Shown here: positions 33,114-41,665 of the stretch, one piece after another | Layout of the letters: every line of letters begins with the position of its first letter | How positions within the stretch are numbered: position 1 is the stretch's first letter | Origin: Bacillus sp. AFS037270 | GTDB taxonomy: Bacteria; Bacillota; Bacilli; Bacillales_B; DSM-18226 | Assembly (NCBI RefSeq): GCF_002585305.1 | Contig: NZ_NUNF01000030.1 | Location: forward strand, 11,710-75,709 | Length of the DNA stretch: 64,000 nt | Direction: 5' to 3' | Program-made: the position numbers and the translations under genes | The notes under the pieces: model-generated | The model's database searches: none | Told to the model about the DNA's origin: nothing | What the model saw: the letters and a program-made list of their open reading frames with translations, nothing else

Positions 33114-34931
33114 TTATGCGTTCTGTTTTCTTTGTCTTAAATAAATGAAACTACCTGCAATCATAAGCAATAGTCCAAGAGCTACAAGATTGTAGATATT
33201 TGTGGCTGTATTTGGAAGTGCATGCCCAGTCTGATTGGTTGTCTTCACAACAGTAGCTGTAGGAGCAGCTTGTTCTGTCGGAGCAGCCTGTTCTGTCTGA
33301 GGCGTTTCAACAGCAGGTTTCTCGGCTACAGGAGTTTCCGCAGTTAGATTGAAATGGTATAAAGAGCCTTTACCTGCTGTAAATAACTGATAGGCAACTA
33401 ATCCCTGAATCGCTTGAGAGGTCGTGAATGGATCACTCTCATCTCCGCCCTGCCAGTCAAAACCGCCATCTTTATTTTGGAATGATAGCAAATATTGAAC
33501 AAGGCCGCTATTATCTTTTGAAAAATCACCGCTGTTTGCATCGATTCCAAGAACTGATAATGCGATCATCACTTGGGCTGCAGTTGAGCTATTATCGATT
33601 TTGGAAGCCTTGTACTGAGTAGATAGATACTCGACGGCTGCCTCAACCTTTTCCTTTACACCGCCTTGATCCTTAAATGGTGCAAGTGCAGTTAAAATCA
33701 TTGCTGTCGTATCTATATCACTTGTGGTGCTTTCGTCCCAAGCCCAGCCGCCATCACTGTTTTGTCGTTCAGTCAAATAACTGATGAGTTTGGCTTTTGT
33801 CCATTGGGCCGTAGATGGTATTGTGAAATTGGCACTGTCTAGAGCTACTAGGGCATATGCAACTCCATTTAAACCTTGTTTTGTTACATTTCCATTATAA
33901 ATTGCTTCTATTAAATTATAGCCTTCTACATTTGTCGGATTGCCGCCTGCAGCTAAAATCCCTAAAGCATATCGTTCTGTATCTGTAATTCTTGAAAACT
34001 TTCCTTGTTTTTCTTTTACAATGGCTTTTACATCAGAAAGGTAGTTTTTAGGAATTTCTTTTCCTGCTTGTTTCAAGGCAATTACCTGCCATTCACCAAC
34101 TTGGTTTTTTAGTACGTAAGCACTTGAAGTGTTCACAGCTGTTTGCAAATCTTGAGCTGTAACTGTTCCAGTAGTTGGAGTTGACGGTGTTGTTGGTGTT
34201 GTCTCACCATTACCTCCATCTCCTGGTGCTGGTTCAAAGGATTCAAGTTGAAAACTTAACTGGTTACCATTTTGCAGCTGATAGCCCTCTGCACCAACGG
34301 TAGCCATTTTCCCATCTACATAGAATGCCCAGTAGTTAGATCCTTCCGCTTTAATTCCTTTAAGAGAGGTAATCATCTTTCCATAGTTTGTTTCTTCAAA
34401 ACCAACCTGATCAGAACCCAAGGCTGTTTGTAAAAGCTGAAAGGCATTTGGACTTCCGATTACTTCAATGGATGAAAGTTCAGCAACTGTATTCTTTTTA
34501 TCATCAACAACTTTCAGTGAAACAGTGGATTGTGCTGGTTTCGTAAAATCGGTTAGTCGGTATGTTATTTTGTCACCATTTTGAAGGACATAAGAATCCG
34601 GTCCCACTTGTGCTGAGATTCCATTAATAAAGAATGCCCAGAATTGGTTTTCCCCCGCTTTTACTCCATTAATACCTGTGAGCATTGGCCCGTAACTGCT
34701 ATCCGTATATTCGAGATTATCTTTACCAACCGCATCGATCAATGCTTCGGTAGCCGTTTCTTTCTCAGCCAATTGGAGTGTCTTTTCTGGAACTACCGGT
34801 GTGGAGTCTAGTCCAAGGACTGTAACAGTACCTTGTTTTGCCTCTGCCGCAAATACTGGTGTTTGCAAGCCGTTTGTCAGTACCATCAAAACTAACAGCA
34901 TAGACATCCAAAGATTCTTTCTTTTTAGCAT
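33114..34931 (-). CDS. cell-wall-anchored DUF4430/alpha-alpha-barrel protein (transcobalamin-like parts)
   Basis: A 605-residue surface protein. Signal peptide to about residue 28 (PVFAA); DUF4430 domain 1 at about 35-132 (MLTGINGVKAGENQFWAFFI, VLQNGDKITYRL) and domain 2 at about 138-232 (MITSLKGIKAEGSNYWAFYV, LQNGNQLSFQL); a Pro/Thr linker; an alpha/alpha-barrel-like region at about 260-520 with QNSDGGWAWD near 390 and QNKDGGFDW near 485; a spacer; then LPNTA (572-576), a hydrophobic helix and RQRKQNA. LPNTA is a class D sortase signal. The same two fold types make up intrinsic factor and transcobalamin, here in the reverse order and with a doubled second domain. It is the first gene after a cobalamin riboswitch. 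Confidence 0.9.
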   Translation of the reverse strand: MLKRKNLWMSMLLVLMVLTNGLQTPVFAAEAKQGTVTVLGLDSTPVVPEKTLQLAEKETATEALIDAVGKDNLEYTDSSYGPMLTGINGVKAGENQFWAFFINGISAQVGPDSYVLQNGDKITYRLTDFTKPAQSTVSLKVVDDKKNTVAELSSIEVIGSPNAFQLLQTALGSDQVGFEETNYGKMITSLKGIKAEGSNYWAFYVDGKMATVGAEGYQLQNGNQLSFQLESFEPAPGDGGNGETTPTTPSTPTTGTVTAQDLQTAVNTSSAYVLKNQVGEWQVIALKQAGKEIPKNYLSDVKAIVKEKQGKFSRITDTERYALGILAAGGNPTNVEGYNLIEAIYNGNVTKQGLNGVAYALVALDSANFTIPSTAQWTKAKLISYLTERQNSDGGWAWDESTTSDIDTTAMILTALAPFKDQGGVKEKVEAAVEYLSTQYKASKIDNSSTAAQVMIALSVLGIDANSGDFSKDNSGLVQYLLSFQNKDGGFDWQGGDESDPFTTSQAIQGLVAYQLFTAGKGSLYHFNLTAETPVAEKPAVETPQTEQAAPTEQAAPTATVVKTTNQTGHALPNTATNIYNLVALGLLLMIAGSFIYLRQRKQNA

Positions 34932-34965
34932 TCTACTTGCATTCCTTTCATTATAAAAATAGACA

Positions 34966-34994
34966 TAAAAAAATCCCCCTATTGAGGAGGAGGA
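34966..34994 (-). terminator. riboswitch-linked attenuator before the B12 operon
   Basis: Minus-strand TCCTCCT pairs with AGGGGGA (one G-U) around CCTCAAT and is followed by seven T, 35 bases before the first gene of the operon. It probably forms when cobalamin is bound upstream. Confidence 0.7.
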
Positions 34995-35067
34995 GTGTAT
35001 GTACGTTAAGCAGAAACAAATAAAAACGTTCCTATTCTTAACACTCTCCTATCCGCGTAGGCTTTTG

Positions 35068-35246
35068 GTGTCTAAAACAGGCAGGTTTCCTGGCTCATAG
35101 TCATTGCTTCCTATGCCTTCCCATCTTTCGACAGTGGCATCTATAGGTTGCTCCCATTTACAGTGGCGGGACCGCGTTGGCATTCAACCAACTTCCCTAT
35201 TAAGCTTAGAGTCTAGTAAGACTTAAGCACCTATTTACCGTGCTAT
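35068..35246 (-). promoter_or_regulatory. cobalamin riboswitch
   Basis: On the minus strand the core TCCCGCCACTGTAA and the B12 box GAGCCAGGAAACCTGCC (35081-35098) are seen, with GGTGC and GGGAAG elements upstream. Order and spacing match the cobalamin aptamer. An attenuator follows (34966-34994), so high B12 should turn the operon off. This places the DUF4430 proteins and the ECF module in the B12 regulon. Confidence 0.95.
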
Positions 35247-35325
35247 TTTTTTATGATATGACCATTATATAGATAATTGGTTTGGTTTGTATATACCTTA
35301 TATAAAAAACAATGATATTTCAGAA

Positions 35326-35355
35326 TAAAAACAGGCGTTAGATTTGCCTGTTTTT
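35326..35355 (-). terminator. terminator of the riboflavin operon
   Basis: AAAAACAGGC and GCCTGTTTTT form a stem around a 10-base loop, followed by TTATT on the minus strand, 24 bases after ribH. Confidence 0.8.
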
Positions 35356-35378
35356 ACTCTGTTGTAAAGCTAAACATT

Positions 35379-35849
35379 TTATTGTTCGATATTTCGGATC
35401 AAGTTCGCCATTTCAATCGCAGACGTTGCTGAATCCCAGCCCTTATTACCTGCCTTTGTTCCAGCACGCTCAATCGCCTGCTCGATTGAATCTGTTGTAA
35501 GTACTCCAAAAATGACTGGAATTCCACTCGCTAATGCAGTGGCATTAATCCCTTTAGCCGCTTCGTTACATACATAATCAAAGTGTGGTGTTGCACCGCG
35601 GATAACTGTTCCTAGTGTAATTACAGCATCATATTTTTTACTGAATGCCATTTTTTGGGCAATTAGCGGCAGTTCAAAAGCACCTGGAACCCAGGCAATA
35701 TCTACGTCAGATTCGCTGACACCATGACGTTTTAAGGCATCTTTTGCACCATCTAATAATTTACCTGTAATAAACTCATTAAATCTTCCTACAACAATCC
35801 CTACTTTTAACCCACTACCTACTAAATTACCTTCGAAAATATTCGACAT
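35379..35849 (-). CDS. ribH: 6,7-dimethyl-8-ribityllumazine synthase
   Basis: A 156-residue lumazine synthase, which condenses the pyrimidine intermediate with 3,4-dihydroxy-2-butanone 4-phosphate, the next-to-last riboflavin step. Seen: [16 protein letters not shown] near residue 20, VPGAFELPL near 55, [22 protein letters not shown] with the catalytic His near 88, and [24 protein letters not shown]. Usual length. The ATG follows TTGGAGGAA and lies 23 bases after ribB. It is the last gene of a three-gene operon. Confidence 0.97.
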   Translation of the reverse strand: MSNIFEGNLVGSGLKVGIVVGRFNEFITGKLLDGAKDALKRHGVSESDVDIAWVPGAFELPLIAQKMAFSKKYDAVITLGTVIRGATPHFDYVCNEAAKGINATALASGIPVIFGVLTTDSIEQAIERAGTKAGNKGWDSATSAIEMANLIRNIEQ

Positions 35850-35872
35850 GATGATTCCTCCAATATAATTTT

Positions 35873-36502
35873 TTAATCCGCCTTGGTTTTTAAAGGACTT
35901 TCTTTTTTGCTTATATACTCAATCAATGCTTTGATGGTAATCATTTTTATGTTCAAATGATCAGCTATTTCTCTAAGCTGTGGTACGCGGGCCATGGTGC
36001 CATCTTCATTCATAATTTCACAAATAACCCCGGCCGGTTTAGCACTGCATAATTTCGCAAGATCTACTGCAGCTTCTGTGTGCCCGTTTCTCTGCAAAAC
36101 GCCGCCTTTTTTCGCGATAAGCGGGAACATATGCCCCGGACGTTTAAAATCTTCCGGTTTTGCTTCTGGATCCAGTAAACTTAATACAGTTGCAGACCGT
36201 TCATAAGCAGAGATTCCTGTCGTCGAAAACTTATGGTCAATACTTACCGTAAAAGCCGTCCCATGATAATCTGTGTTGTGAGCGACCATTGGCGTTAAGT
36301 CTAGTTTCTCAGCTAATTCTTCCACGATCGGAACACAAACTAGTCCTCTCCCATGCGTAACCATCAAGTTAATGACCTCAGGTGTTGTTTTTTCCGCTAA
36401 GGCGATAAAATCCCCTTCATTCTCCCTGTCTTCATCATCACAAGCTATAATAACCTTGCCAGCTTTTAAATCGGAAAGGGCTTCCTCAATTGAATCAAAC
36501 AT
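35873..36502 (-). CDS. ribB: 3,4-dihydroxy-2-butanone 4-phosphate synthase (RibB only)
   Basis: A 209-residue enzyme that makes the four-carbon riboflavin precursor from ribulose 5-phosphate. Metal and substrate residues are seen in [11 protein letters not shown] near residue 22, [22 protein letters not shown] and [27 protein letters not shown]. In most Bacillus genomes this domain is fused to GTP cyclohydrolase II (RibBA, about 400 residues). Here the protein ends right after the RibB domain ([11 protein letters not shown]), and ribH follows 23 bases later, so the RibA half is truly absent at this locus. Confidence 0.95.
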   Translation of the reverse strand: MFDSIEEALSDLKAGKVIIACDDEDRENEGDFIALAEKTTPEVINLMVTHGRGLVCVPIVEELAEKLDLTPMVAHNTDYHGTAFTVSIDHKFSTTGISAYERSATVLSLLDPEAKPEDFKRPGHMFPLIAKKGGVLQRNGHTEAAVDLAKLCSAKPAGVICEIMNEDGTMARVPQLREIADHLNIKMITIKALIEYISKKESPLKTKAD

Positions 36503-36532
36503 GTGATCACTCCTTTTTCATCATTTTAATGC

Positions 36533-37192
36533 TTAATAAAATCCGTTTTCTTCTAAAAAACTTTGGCTGATTCCCGACTTTTTCTTTTGAGGCATATCAT
36601 TGCCAGTATTTTTTATAAAATGGCTGACATATTTGCCAATCATATCGCATTCCAGATTGACGATATCGCCTGGACCCTTTAGACCTATAACAGTTTCTGA
36701 CAGGGTATGAGGGATAAGTGAGAGTGTAAAACTACTTTCCGAAACATCAAATACAGTTAAACTTGTCCCGTCGACCGCAACAGAGCCTCTAACAATAACA
36801 AATCTTAAAACTTCAGGATCTGCCTCTATTTCGTAATAAACTGCATTTTCTAAGGCTTGTTTTCTTTTAATAACCCCGGTTCCATCAGCATGTCCGGAGA
36901 CAAAATGCCCGCCAAATCTGCCGCCTGCAGCCATTGCACGTTCCAAATTAATCTTTGTCCCACTTTTAATGTTATTTAAGCTGGTCGCTTTAACTGTTTC
37001 CGGCATGACGTCTACTGTAAACTGCTTTCCTAAAATAGAAGTAACCGTCAGGCAGACCCCGTTTACAGCAATGCTGTCACCAAGATGTATATCTTGTAGT
37101 ATTTTTTCAGCCTCTATTGTTAATACATACGAATTGGCTGTCCGCTGAATCTTTGCTACTTTACCTATTTCCTCAATGATTCCGGTAAACAT
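36533..37192 (-). CDS. ribE: riboflavin synthase (alpha subunit type)
   Basis: A 219-residue riboflavin synthase that dismutates two lumazine molecules to riboflavin. The two tandem barrel halves are visible: MFTGIIEEIG, DSIAVNGVCLTVT and GGHFVSGHADG in the first, and VRGSVAVDGTSLTVFD in the second. The C-terminus runs past the usual end into KKKSGISQSFLEENGFY. The ATG follows AAGGAGAAG. It is the first gene after an FMN riboswitch; ribD, normally at this place in Bacillus, is missing. Confidence 0.96.
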   Translation of the reverse strand: MFTGIIEEIGKVAKIQRTANSYVLTIEAEKILQDIHLGDSIAVNGVCLTVTSILGKQFTVDVMPETVKATSLNNIKSGTKINLERAMAAGGRFGGHFVSGHADGTGVIKRKQALENAVYYEIEADPEVLRFVIVRGSVAVDGTSLTVFDVSESSFTLSLIPHTLSETVIGLKGPGDIVNLECDMIGKYVSHFIKNTGNDMPQKKKSGISQSFLEENGFY

Positions 37193-37282
37193 AATCCTTC
37201 TTCTCCTTACTTTGGCTCGGGCAAGATTCGAATCCCATTTTTACTAGATCCACGCTATATAAAATACCTTCAGAGTATAAAA

Positions 37283-37316
37283 AAGACCCTAAAGAATAGA
37301 ATTTCTTTAGGGTCTT
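37283..37316 (-). terminator. FMN riboswitch attenuator
   Basis: AAGACCCTAAAGAA pairs with TTCTTTAGGGTCTT and is followed by TTTTTA on the minus strand. It stands between the FMN aptamer and ribE and should form when FMN is bound. Confidence 0.85.
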
Positions 37317-37383
37317 AAAAATGACAATAGGAAATAAAGGGTATAAATGGGCAAATTTCTCCCTAATCATAACCCACTATTTT

Positions 37384-37521
37384 TCCTTCTCCCATCCAGA
37401 CTTTAACTGTCGGCTCTGGAGTTTCACCAGATCCACCGTTTAACATTAAGTTAAACGGGTCACGGACTAAGAAGCATTGGCTTCATCACCGCCGGTTAGG
37501 AATTTCACCTGACCCCGAAGG
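37384..37521 (-). promoter_or_regulatory. FMN (RFN) riboswitch
   Basis: On the minus strand the conserved pieces CCTTCGGGGTCAGGTG, CCGGCGGTGA, AGTCCGTGACCCG, GGATCTGGTGAAACTCC and GCCGACAGTTAAAGTCTGG are seen in order. This is the full RFN aptamer, followed by an attenuator before ribE. Confidence 0.97.
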
Positions 37522-37618
37522 AAATATTTAGCTTTGTATATAATGTTATTATACTAAAAAGAAATAGTAAAGGGAAATGCTTGAAGACAAGTAATGTCCA
37601 TCTTGACATATATTTTAT

Positions 37619-37643
37619 AAAAGGAGTCTAAAAAACTCCTTTT
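37619..37643 (-). terminator. terminator of the GyrI-like gene
   Basis: AAAAGGAGT and ACTCCTTTT form a stem with a short A-rich loop at the end of the minus-strand gene. Confidence 0.65.
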
Positions 37644-37646
37644 TAA

Positions 37647-38117
37647 CTATTCCTTATAGGTTCTAACCGGTACATAAATCTCAAAATATAAGTCTCCTGA
37701 CATATTTTGCTGCTTATGCTCTTCTTTAAAAATTTCTAACCCTAAGGCGTGGTAATCCTGTTCATAACCATATTCTTTCATCCAATTGAACAGTTGTTGA
37801 TATGTTTTTTCTACTTCTTCCAGGCTTCCTTTATGAGTAGTACAGACATAGTTCTTTCTCGGAATTGAGAAACCAACCATTCCCTCTGGTACATTCTCGA
37901 TTTTCCCAACAGGTTTTGTAACATAATAAGTAAACTCTGTTTCACGGCTATGGAATGGCGCAATCACAACAGGTTCGTTGGTCAGGCAAGAAACTTCCTC
38001 TAAACGATTTTCCATTTTGTTAAAAAGATTTGGGATTGTTTTTACTTCAGAGTATGTACCTGTCCAAGCTATACCAACCACTTTTATTTCTTCTTTCTCT
38101 ACCACCTTAATCCCCAA
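37647..38117 (-). CDS. GyrI-like / effector-binding domain protein
   Basis: A 156-residue single-domain protein of the GyrI-like small-molecule-binding type (also found as the effector domain of AraC and BmrR regulators). It starts with VVEKEEIKVVGIAWTGTYSEV and has the family segments YYVTKPVGKIENVPEGM and SGDLYFEIYVPV. No DNA-binding domain is present, so it may sequester or sense a ligand on its own. The start is TTG at 38117, after GGGGGTC. No partner gene is evident. Confidence 0.8.
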   Translation of the reverse strand: MGIKVVEKEEIKVVGIAWTGTYSEVKTIPNLFNKMENRLEEVSCLTNEPVVIAPFHSRETEFTYYVTKPVGKIENVPEGMVGFSIPRKNYVCTTHKGSLEEVEKTYQQLFNWMKEYGYEQDYHALGLEIFKEEHKQQNMSGDLYFEIYVPVRTYKE

Positions 38118-38228
38118 TTTTAAGACCCCCTTTTTTTACTACATACTATTCTTATAATTCGGATAATATCATTAAAATCCTTCCGAAAAAATTCGACGTT
38201 ATACAAAAATTTTTCTGGAAAAGTTTTT

Positions 38229-39494
38229 TTAAAAATTTGAGTCTGCTACGGTTGTATTTCCAGAAATATCCCCATTGTTGATTGTCAATCCGCCATAGGA
38301 CAATCCTTGCAGTTCATTCCAAACGGCCCGTTTATCTTGGTCACTTTGTTTCACGATTTGGTCCTGCAATATTCTAAATGGAACAAAAGTCATCTTCGTC
38401 TCCTCTTTATGAATATCTATATGAAGGATGCCTGTTTGGGCAGCGTTCCCTTTTATGTAGTTGGGGAATAGAAAATTCCCAAGCGAATAGGCAATAGGCT
38501 TTCCTTTGTAATATTCAAATCCCTGCAATACATGGGGATGACTTCCAATTACCCCATCAGCACCAGAATCAATCATCTTCTTTGCCCACTCGCGCTGAAA
38601 TGGCTCAGGATTACGTTTTGTTTCAACACCCCAATGGATAAACACAAATAAGAAATCTGCGGTCGGCTTTTCCTTTTTAATCGTCGATTCGATCAGACTT
38701 AAATCATACCCATTTGCAAGGCCTGGTTTTGTATCTGATGCTACCCACGAATAATCAGGAAGTACCCTTGAAAAAGCCAATATTTTTACTGTTTTTCCTT
38801 TTAAAGTATATGTTTTTGCCCTATAGGCTTCTTGTTTATTTAATCCCCCGCCGACATAATCTAATTGATACTGCTTTAAGGAAGCAACCGTATCCATAAA
38901 CCCTGATAGTCCAAAATCAAGAGAATGATTATTAGCTAAGCTGACTAGCTGGAATCCCGCATTTTTTAAACCTGACAAGGCGAAGGGATCCGAACGAAAG
39001 GTATATTGTTTTCCTTGTTTAGTCCCACCTGTTGTCACAGACGTCTCTAAATTAACTATGCTAAGATCACTTGAAGATAGTTCCTCTTTTATATGTACAA
39101 AAGGATAGTCTGCTCCCTTTTGCTTGACCGTTTCCTTCACCGACCAATCCATCATTGCATCCCCCGCGAATGTTAATCGGATCGGCTCATCGAGAAAGAC
39201 TTTATCTTTTTGCTCGGCAATGTTCATCCTATTTTTCAAAGGGGCTTGTTCCATCATCGTATACTGTTCATAAAACGTTCCGCTGGGTTTGTCTATAATG
39301 AACTCTTGATAGAATCTTCCAAAAATTCTCTTCGCAAAGGAATGAATGGAAAAGGAAGAATTATCGAAACTAGTCAAATTGTTATCTTTAGATAATTTTT
39401 TTACCATGCTGTTTTCCTTCGCATGGACAGGCCAAGCTATTCCGCTGAAAAGCAGCAGTAAACATAGCAAGGTGAAAATAAATCTTTTGTACAT
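38229..39494 (-). CDS. CapA-family (PGA_cap) protein with signal peptide
   Basis: A 421-residue predicted secreted protein of the CapA type, a calcineurin-like metallophosphoesterase fold found in poly-gamma-glutamate capsule systems. The signal peptide runs to about residue 26 (PVHAK). Then LTFAGDAMMDWSVK near 107, IVNLETSV, SLANNHSLDFG near 188, FVFIHWG and GSHPHVLQGFEYYKGKPIAYSLGNF (metal-ligand loops) follow. No capB, capC or capE genes lie nearby, so a capsule role is not shown. It could be a stand-alone wall-related phosphoesterase. Confidence 0.87.
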   Translation of the reverse strand: MYKRFIFTLLCLLLLFSGIAWPVHAKENSMVKKLSKDNNLTSFDNSSFSIHSFAKRIFGRFYQEFIIDKPSGTFYEQYTMMEQAPLKNRMNIAEQKDKVFLDEPIRLTFAGDAMMDWSVKETVKQKGADYPFVHIKEELSSSDLSIVNLETSVTTGGTKQGKQYTFRSDPFALSGLKNAGFQLVSLANNHSLDFGLSGFMDTVASLKQYQLDYVGGGLNKQEAYRAKTYTLKGKTVKILAFSRVLPDYSWVASDTKPGLANGYDLSLIESTIKKEKPTADFLFVFIHWGVETKRNPEPFQREWAKKMIDSGADGVIGSHPHVLQGFEYYKGKPIAYSLGNFLFPNYIKGNAAQTGILHIDIHKEETKMTFVPFRILQDQIVKQSDQDKRAVWNELQGLSYGGLTINNGDISGNTTVADSNF

Positions 39495-39571
39495 TAAAAC
39501 AACTCCCCCTATCTAAAAACTAGTTTAATAAGGGGATTTTAAAAATACTGTCGGAATTTGTTGAAAATAAT

Positions 39572-39603
39572 AAAAAACAGGCTATTCCATAAAAGAACAG
39601 CCT
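39572..39603 (-). terminator. catalase terminator
   Basis: AACAGGCTATTCC and the GAACAGCCT arm form a stem with a minus-strand T-run (the A-run at 39571-39576) ten bases after the catalase stop. Confidence 0.75.
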
Positions 39604-39612
39604 GCATCCGAT

Positions 39613-41073
39613 TTATTTTACTTCCTGTGGAATCGCCAATCCTAATCCTTTGGCCACTCTCTCGCCGTATTGTGGGTCAGCTTTATAAAAGTGCTGAATT
39701 TGACGTAATTTAATATCCTCTCTCTCTACCGGTTTCATAGCCCCTACTACGGTATCAACTAATCTAGTACGCTCATCTTCCGACATTAAGCGGTATAGAT
39801 CACCAGCTTGGGTATAATGATCATTATGGTCATAAGCAACCTGCGCTGCAGCACCAGTAACTTCAAAAGGTGTTTGTCGATGTTCTGGTACTTCCTTTGG
39901 ACCGCCATAGCTGTTTGGCTCATAGTAAACAGATCCGCCGCCGTTATTATCAAAGCGCATTGCACCATCACGCTGATAGTTATTTATTTCTGCCTTTGGA
40001 CGGTTAATTGGCAGTAAGTTATGGTTAGGACCGACCCGGTAACGGTGGGCATCAGAGTAGGCAAATATACGACCTTGAAGCATTTTATCAGGTGATGCTT
40101 CGATTCCTGGTACCATTGTACCTGGCGAGAATGTGGCTTGTTCAACCTCTGCAAAATAGTTTTCAGGGTTGCGGTTTAAGACCATTCTGCCAACCTCGAT
40201 TAAAGGATAATCTTTATGGGACCACACTTTTGTGACGTCAAATGGATCGAACCGATACGTATTGGCATCTTCAAATGGCATGATTTGAACATGCAGCCTC
40301 CATGCCGGGAAGTCTCCGTTTTCAATTGCATTATATAAATCTTCTGTATGATAATCTGGATTTTCACCAGCTAATTTCGCCGCTACATCTGCAGACATGT
40401 TTTTAACGCCTTGTTCACTCTTGAAATGATATTTAACCCAGACTGCTTCTCCATTCTCATTTACCCATTTAAAGGTATGGCTTCCATATCCATTCATATG
40501 TCGCAATGTTGCTGGGAGACCACGGTCACCCATTAAATAGGTAACTTGGTGCAAGGATTCAGGTGATAAGGACCAGAAATCCCAAACTGCATTTGGGTTT
40601 TTCAAATGGGTTTTAGGGTCTCTTTTTTGTGTATGAATGAAGTCCGGAAACTTAATTGCATCACGAATAAAGAAGATTGGTGTATTGTTACCCACCAAAT
40701 CATAGTTTCCTTCTTCCGTATAAAACTTAACCGCAAAACCTCTAGGATCCCGGACTGTATCAGCAGAACCCAGTTCACCGGCAACGGTGGAGAAGCGAAT
40801 GAACATCGGCGTACGTTTACCAACCCCATTAAATAATTTTGCTTTTGTATATTTAGACATATCATTTGTTACTTCAAAATATCCATGTGCACCGGCACCC
40901 TTTGCATGAACCACACGCTCTGGTACACGTTCACGGTTAAAATGTGCTAATTTTTCTAGTAAGTGGACGTCTTGTATTAAGGTTGGTCCGCGCGAACCAG
41001 CCGTCATAGAATTTTGATTATCGCCGACAGGGGCACCTGTTCCAGTTGTTAAATGTTTGTTCGTATTACTCAT
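39613..41073 (-). CDS. katA: monofunctional heme catalase (clade 3 type)
   Basis: A 486-residue catalase that removes hydrogen peroxide. Seen: [21 protein letters not shown] with the catalytic His (VHAKG) near 57, RFSTVAGE near 95, [26 protein letters not shown] and the proximal heme Tyr in [12 protein letters not shown] near residue 340. Length fits small-subunit catalases. A perfect PerR box lies upstream, which fits peroxide induction. The ATG follows GAGGTGATTAA. Confidence 0.96.
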   Translation of the reverse strand: MSNTNKHLTTGTGAPVGDNQNSMTAGSRGPTLIQDVHLLEKLAHFNRERVPERVVHAKGAGAHGYFEVTNDMSKYTKAKLFNGVGKRTPMFIRFSTVAGELGSADTVRDPRGFAVKFYTEEGNYDLVGNNTPIFFIRDAIKFPDFIHTQKRDPKTHLKNPNAVWDFWSLSPESLHQVTYLMGDRGLPATLRHMNGYGSHTFKWVNENGEAVWVKYHFKSEQGVKNMSADVAAKLAGENPDYHTEDLYNAIENGDFPAWRLHVQIMPFEDANTYRFDPFDVTKVWSHKDYPLIEVGRMVLNRNPENYFAEVEQATFSPGTMVPGIEASPDKMLQGRIFAYSDAHRYRVGPNHNLLPINRPKAEINNYQRDGAMRFDNNGGGSVYYEPNSYGGPKEVPEHRQTPFEVTGAAAQVAYDHNDHYTQAGDLYRLMSEDERTRLVDTVVGAMKPVEREDIKLRQIQHFYKADPQYGERVAKGLGLAIPQEVK

Positions 41074-41146
41074 TTAATCACCTCGTAATCTATTTTTTAA
41101 TACTTAACTAGATTATAATATATTTTTAGTGAAAATCAATACTAAA

Positions 41147-41161
41147 TTATAATAATTATAA
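41147..41161. promoter_or_regulatory. PerR box upstream of katA
   Basis: The 15-bp sequence TTATAATAATTATAA is an exact match to the PerR consensus TTATAATnATTATAA, 74 bases upstream of the catalase start. A second, weaker copy begins at 41113 (TTATAATATATT). Confidence 0.9.
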
Positions 41162-41211
41162 TCTGATAAAAAATATAAAATATAACCTGTACTCACTATT
41201 ACATTCGTATT

Positions 41212-41253
41212 AAAAAAAGAAGGACGTTATTCCCAATTTAAGAAATAACGTCC
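41212..41253 (-). terminator. extra terminator-like hairpin between csp and katA
   Basis: GGACGTTATT and AATAACGTCC form a perfect stem, followed on the minus strand by TTCTTTTTTT. It lies beyond the csp terminator (41325-41354), so it is a second stop or marks a short transcript. The 70 bases between hold no ORF I support. Confidence 0.65.
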
Positions 41254-41324
41254 AAAAATTTTACTTATTAAAGGATATATTAAAATGAATCAGTGATCCA
41301 TGAGGATGAATGGAAGAAAATCAA

Positions 41325-41354
41325 AAAACAGACCCCTTTGTAAGGGTCTGTTTT
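41325..41354 (-). terminator. cold shock gene terminator
   Basis: AAAACAGACCC and GGGTCTGTTTT form a stem just after the csp stop, with a T-run on the minus strand. Confidence 0.85.
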
Positions 41355-41364
41355 ATTGATAGGT

Positions 41365-41565
41365 CTATTGTTTTTGAACGTTGACGGCTTGCGGTCCACG
41401 TTGGCCATTTTCGATTTCAAATGTAACCTCTTGACCTTCATCCAAAGACTTGTACCCTTCGCCTTGAATAGCTGAGAAATGAACGAATACATCCTCTCCG
41501 CCTTCGCGCTCAATGAATCCAAATCCTTTTTCGCTGTTAAACCATTTTACTTTACCATGTTCCAT
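41365..41565 (-). CDS. cold shock protein (Csp)
   Basis: A 66-residue single OB-fold RNA chaperone. RNP1 (KGFGFIE) and RNP2 (VFVHFSAI) motifs are seen near residues 14 and 27, with the conserved start [12 protein letters not shown] and end RGPQAVNVQ. It is typical of CspB/CspC/CspD; I cannot choose among them. The ATG follows AGGAGGCTAC. It has its own terminator. Confidence 0.95.
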   Translation of the reverse strand: MEHGKVKWFNSEKGFGFIEREGGEDVFVHFSAIQGEGYKSLDEGQEVTFEIENGQRGPQAVNVQKQ

Positions 41566-41665
41566 TTTCTTTGTAGCCTCCTAGCACGTAGCCATTACAT
41601 AATTTTGCAAAATTTATTTGCAAATCTAGTTTTACCAAAGTAATAATCCTTTATACAAATAACTT

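Noticed and set aside
35873..36502. ribB as a frameshifted ribBA
   Set aside because: Only 23 bases separate ribB from ribH, so no remnant of the RibA half could be present; it is a true single-domain gene.
37173..37370. Minus-strand ORF upstream of ribE
   Set aside because: It lies over the attenuator and riboswitch leader and has no binding site.
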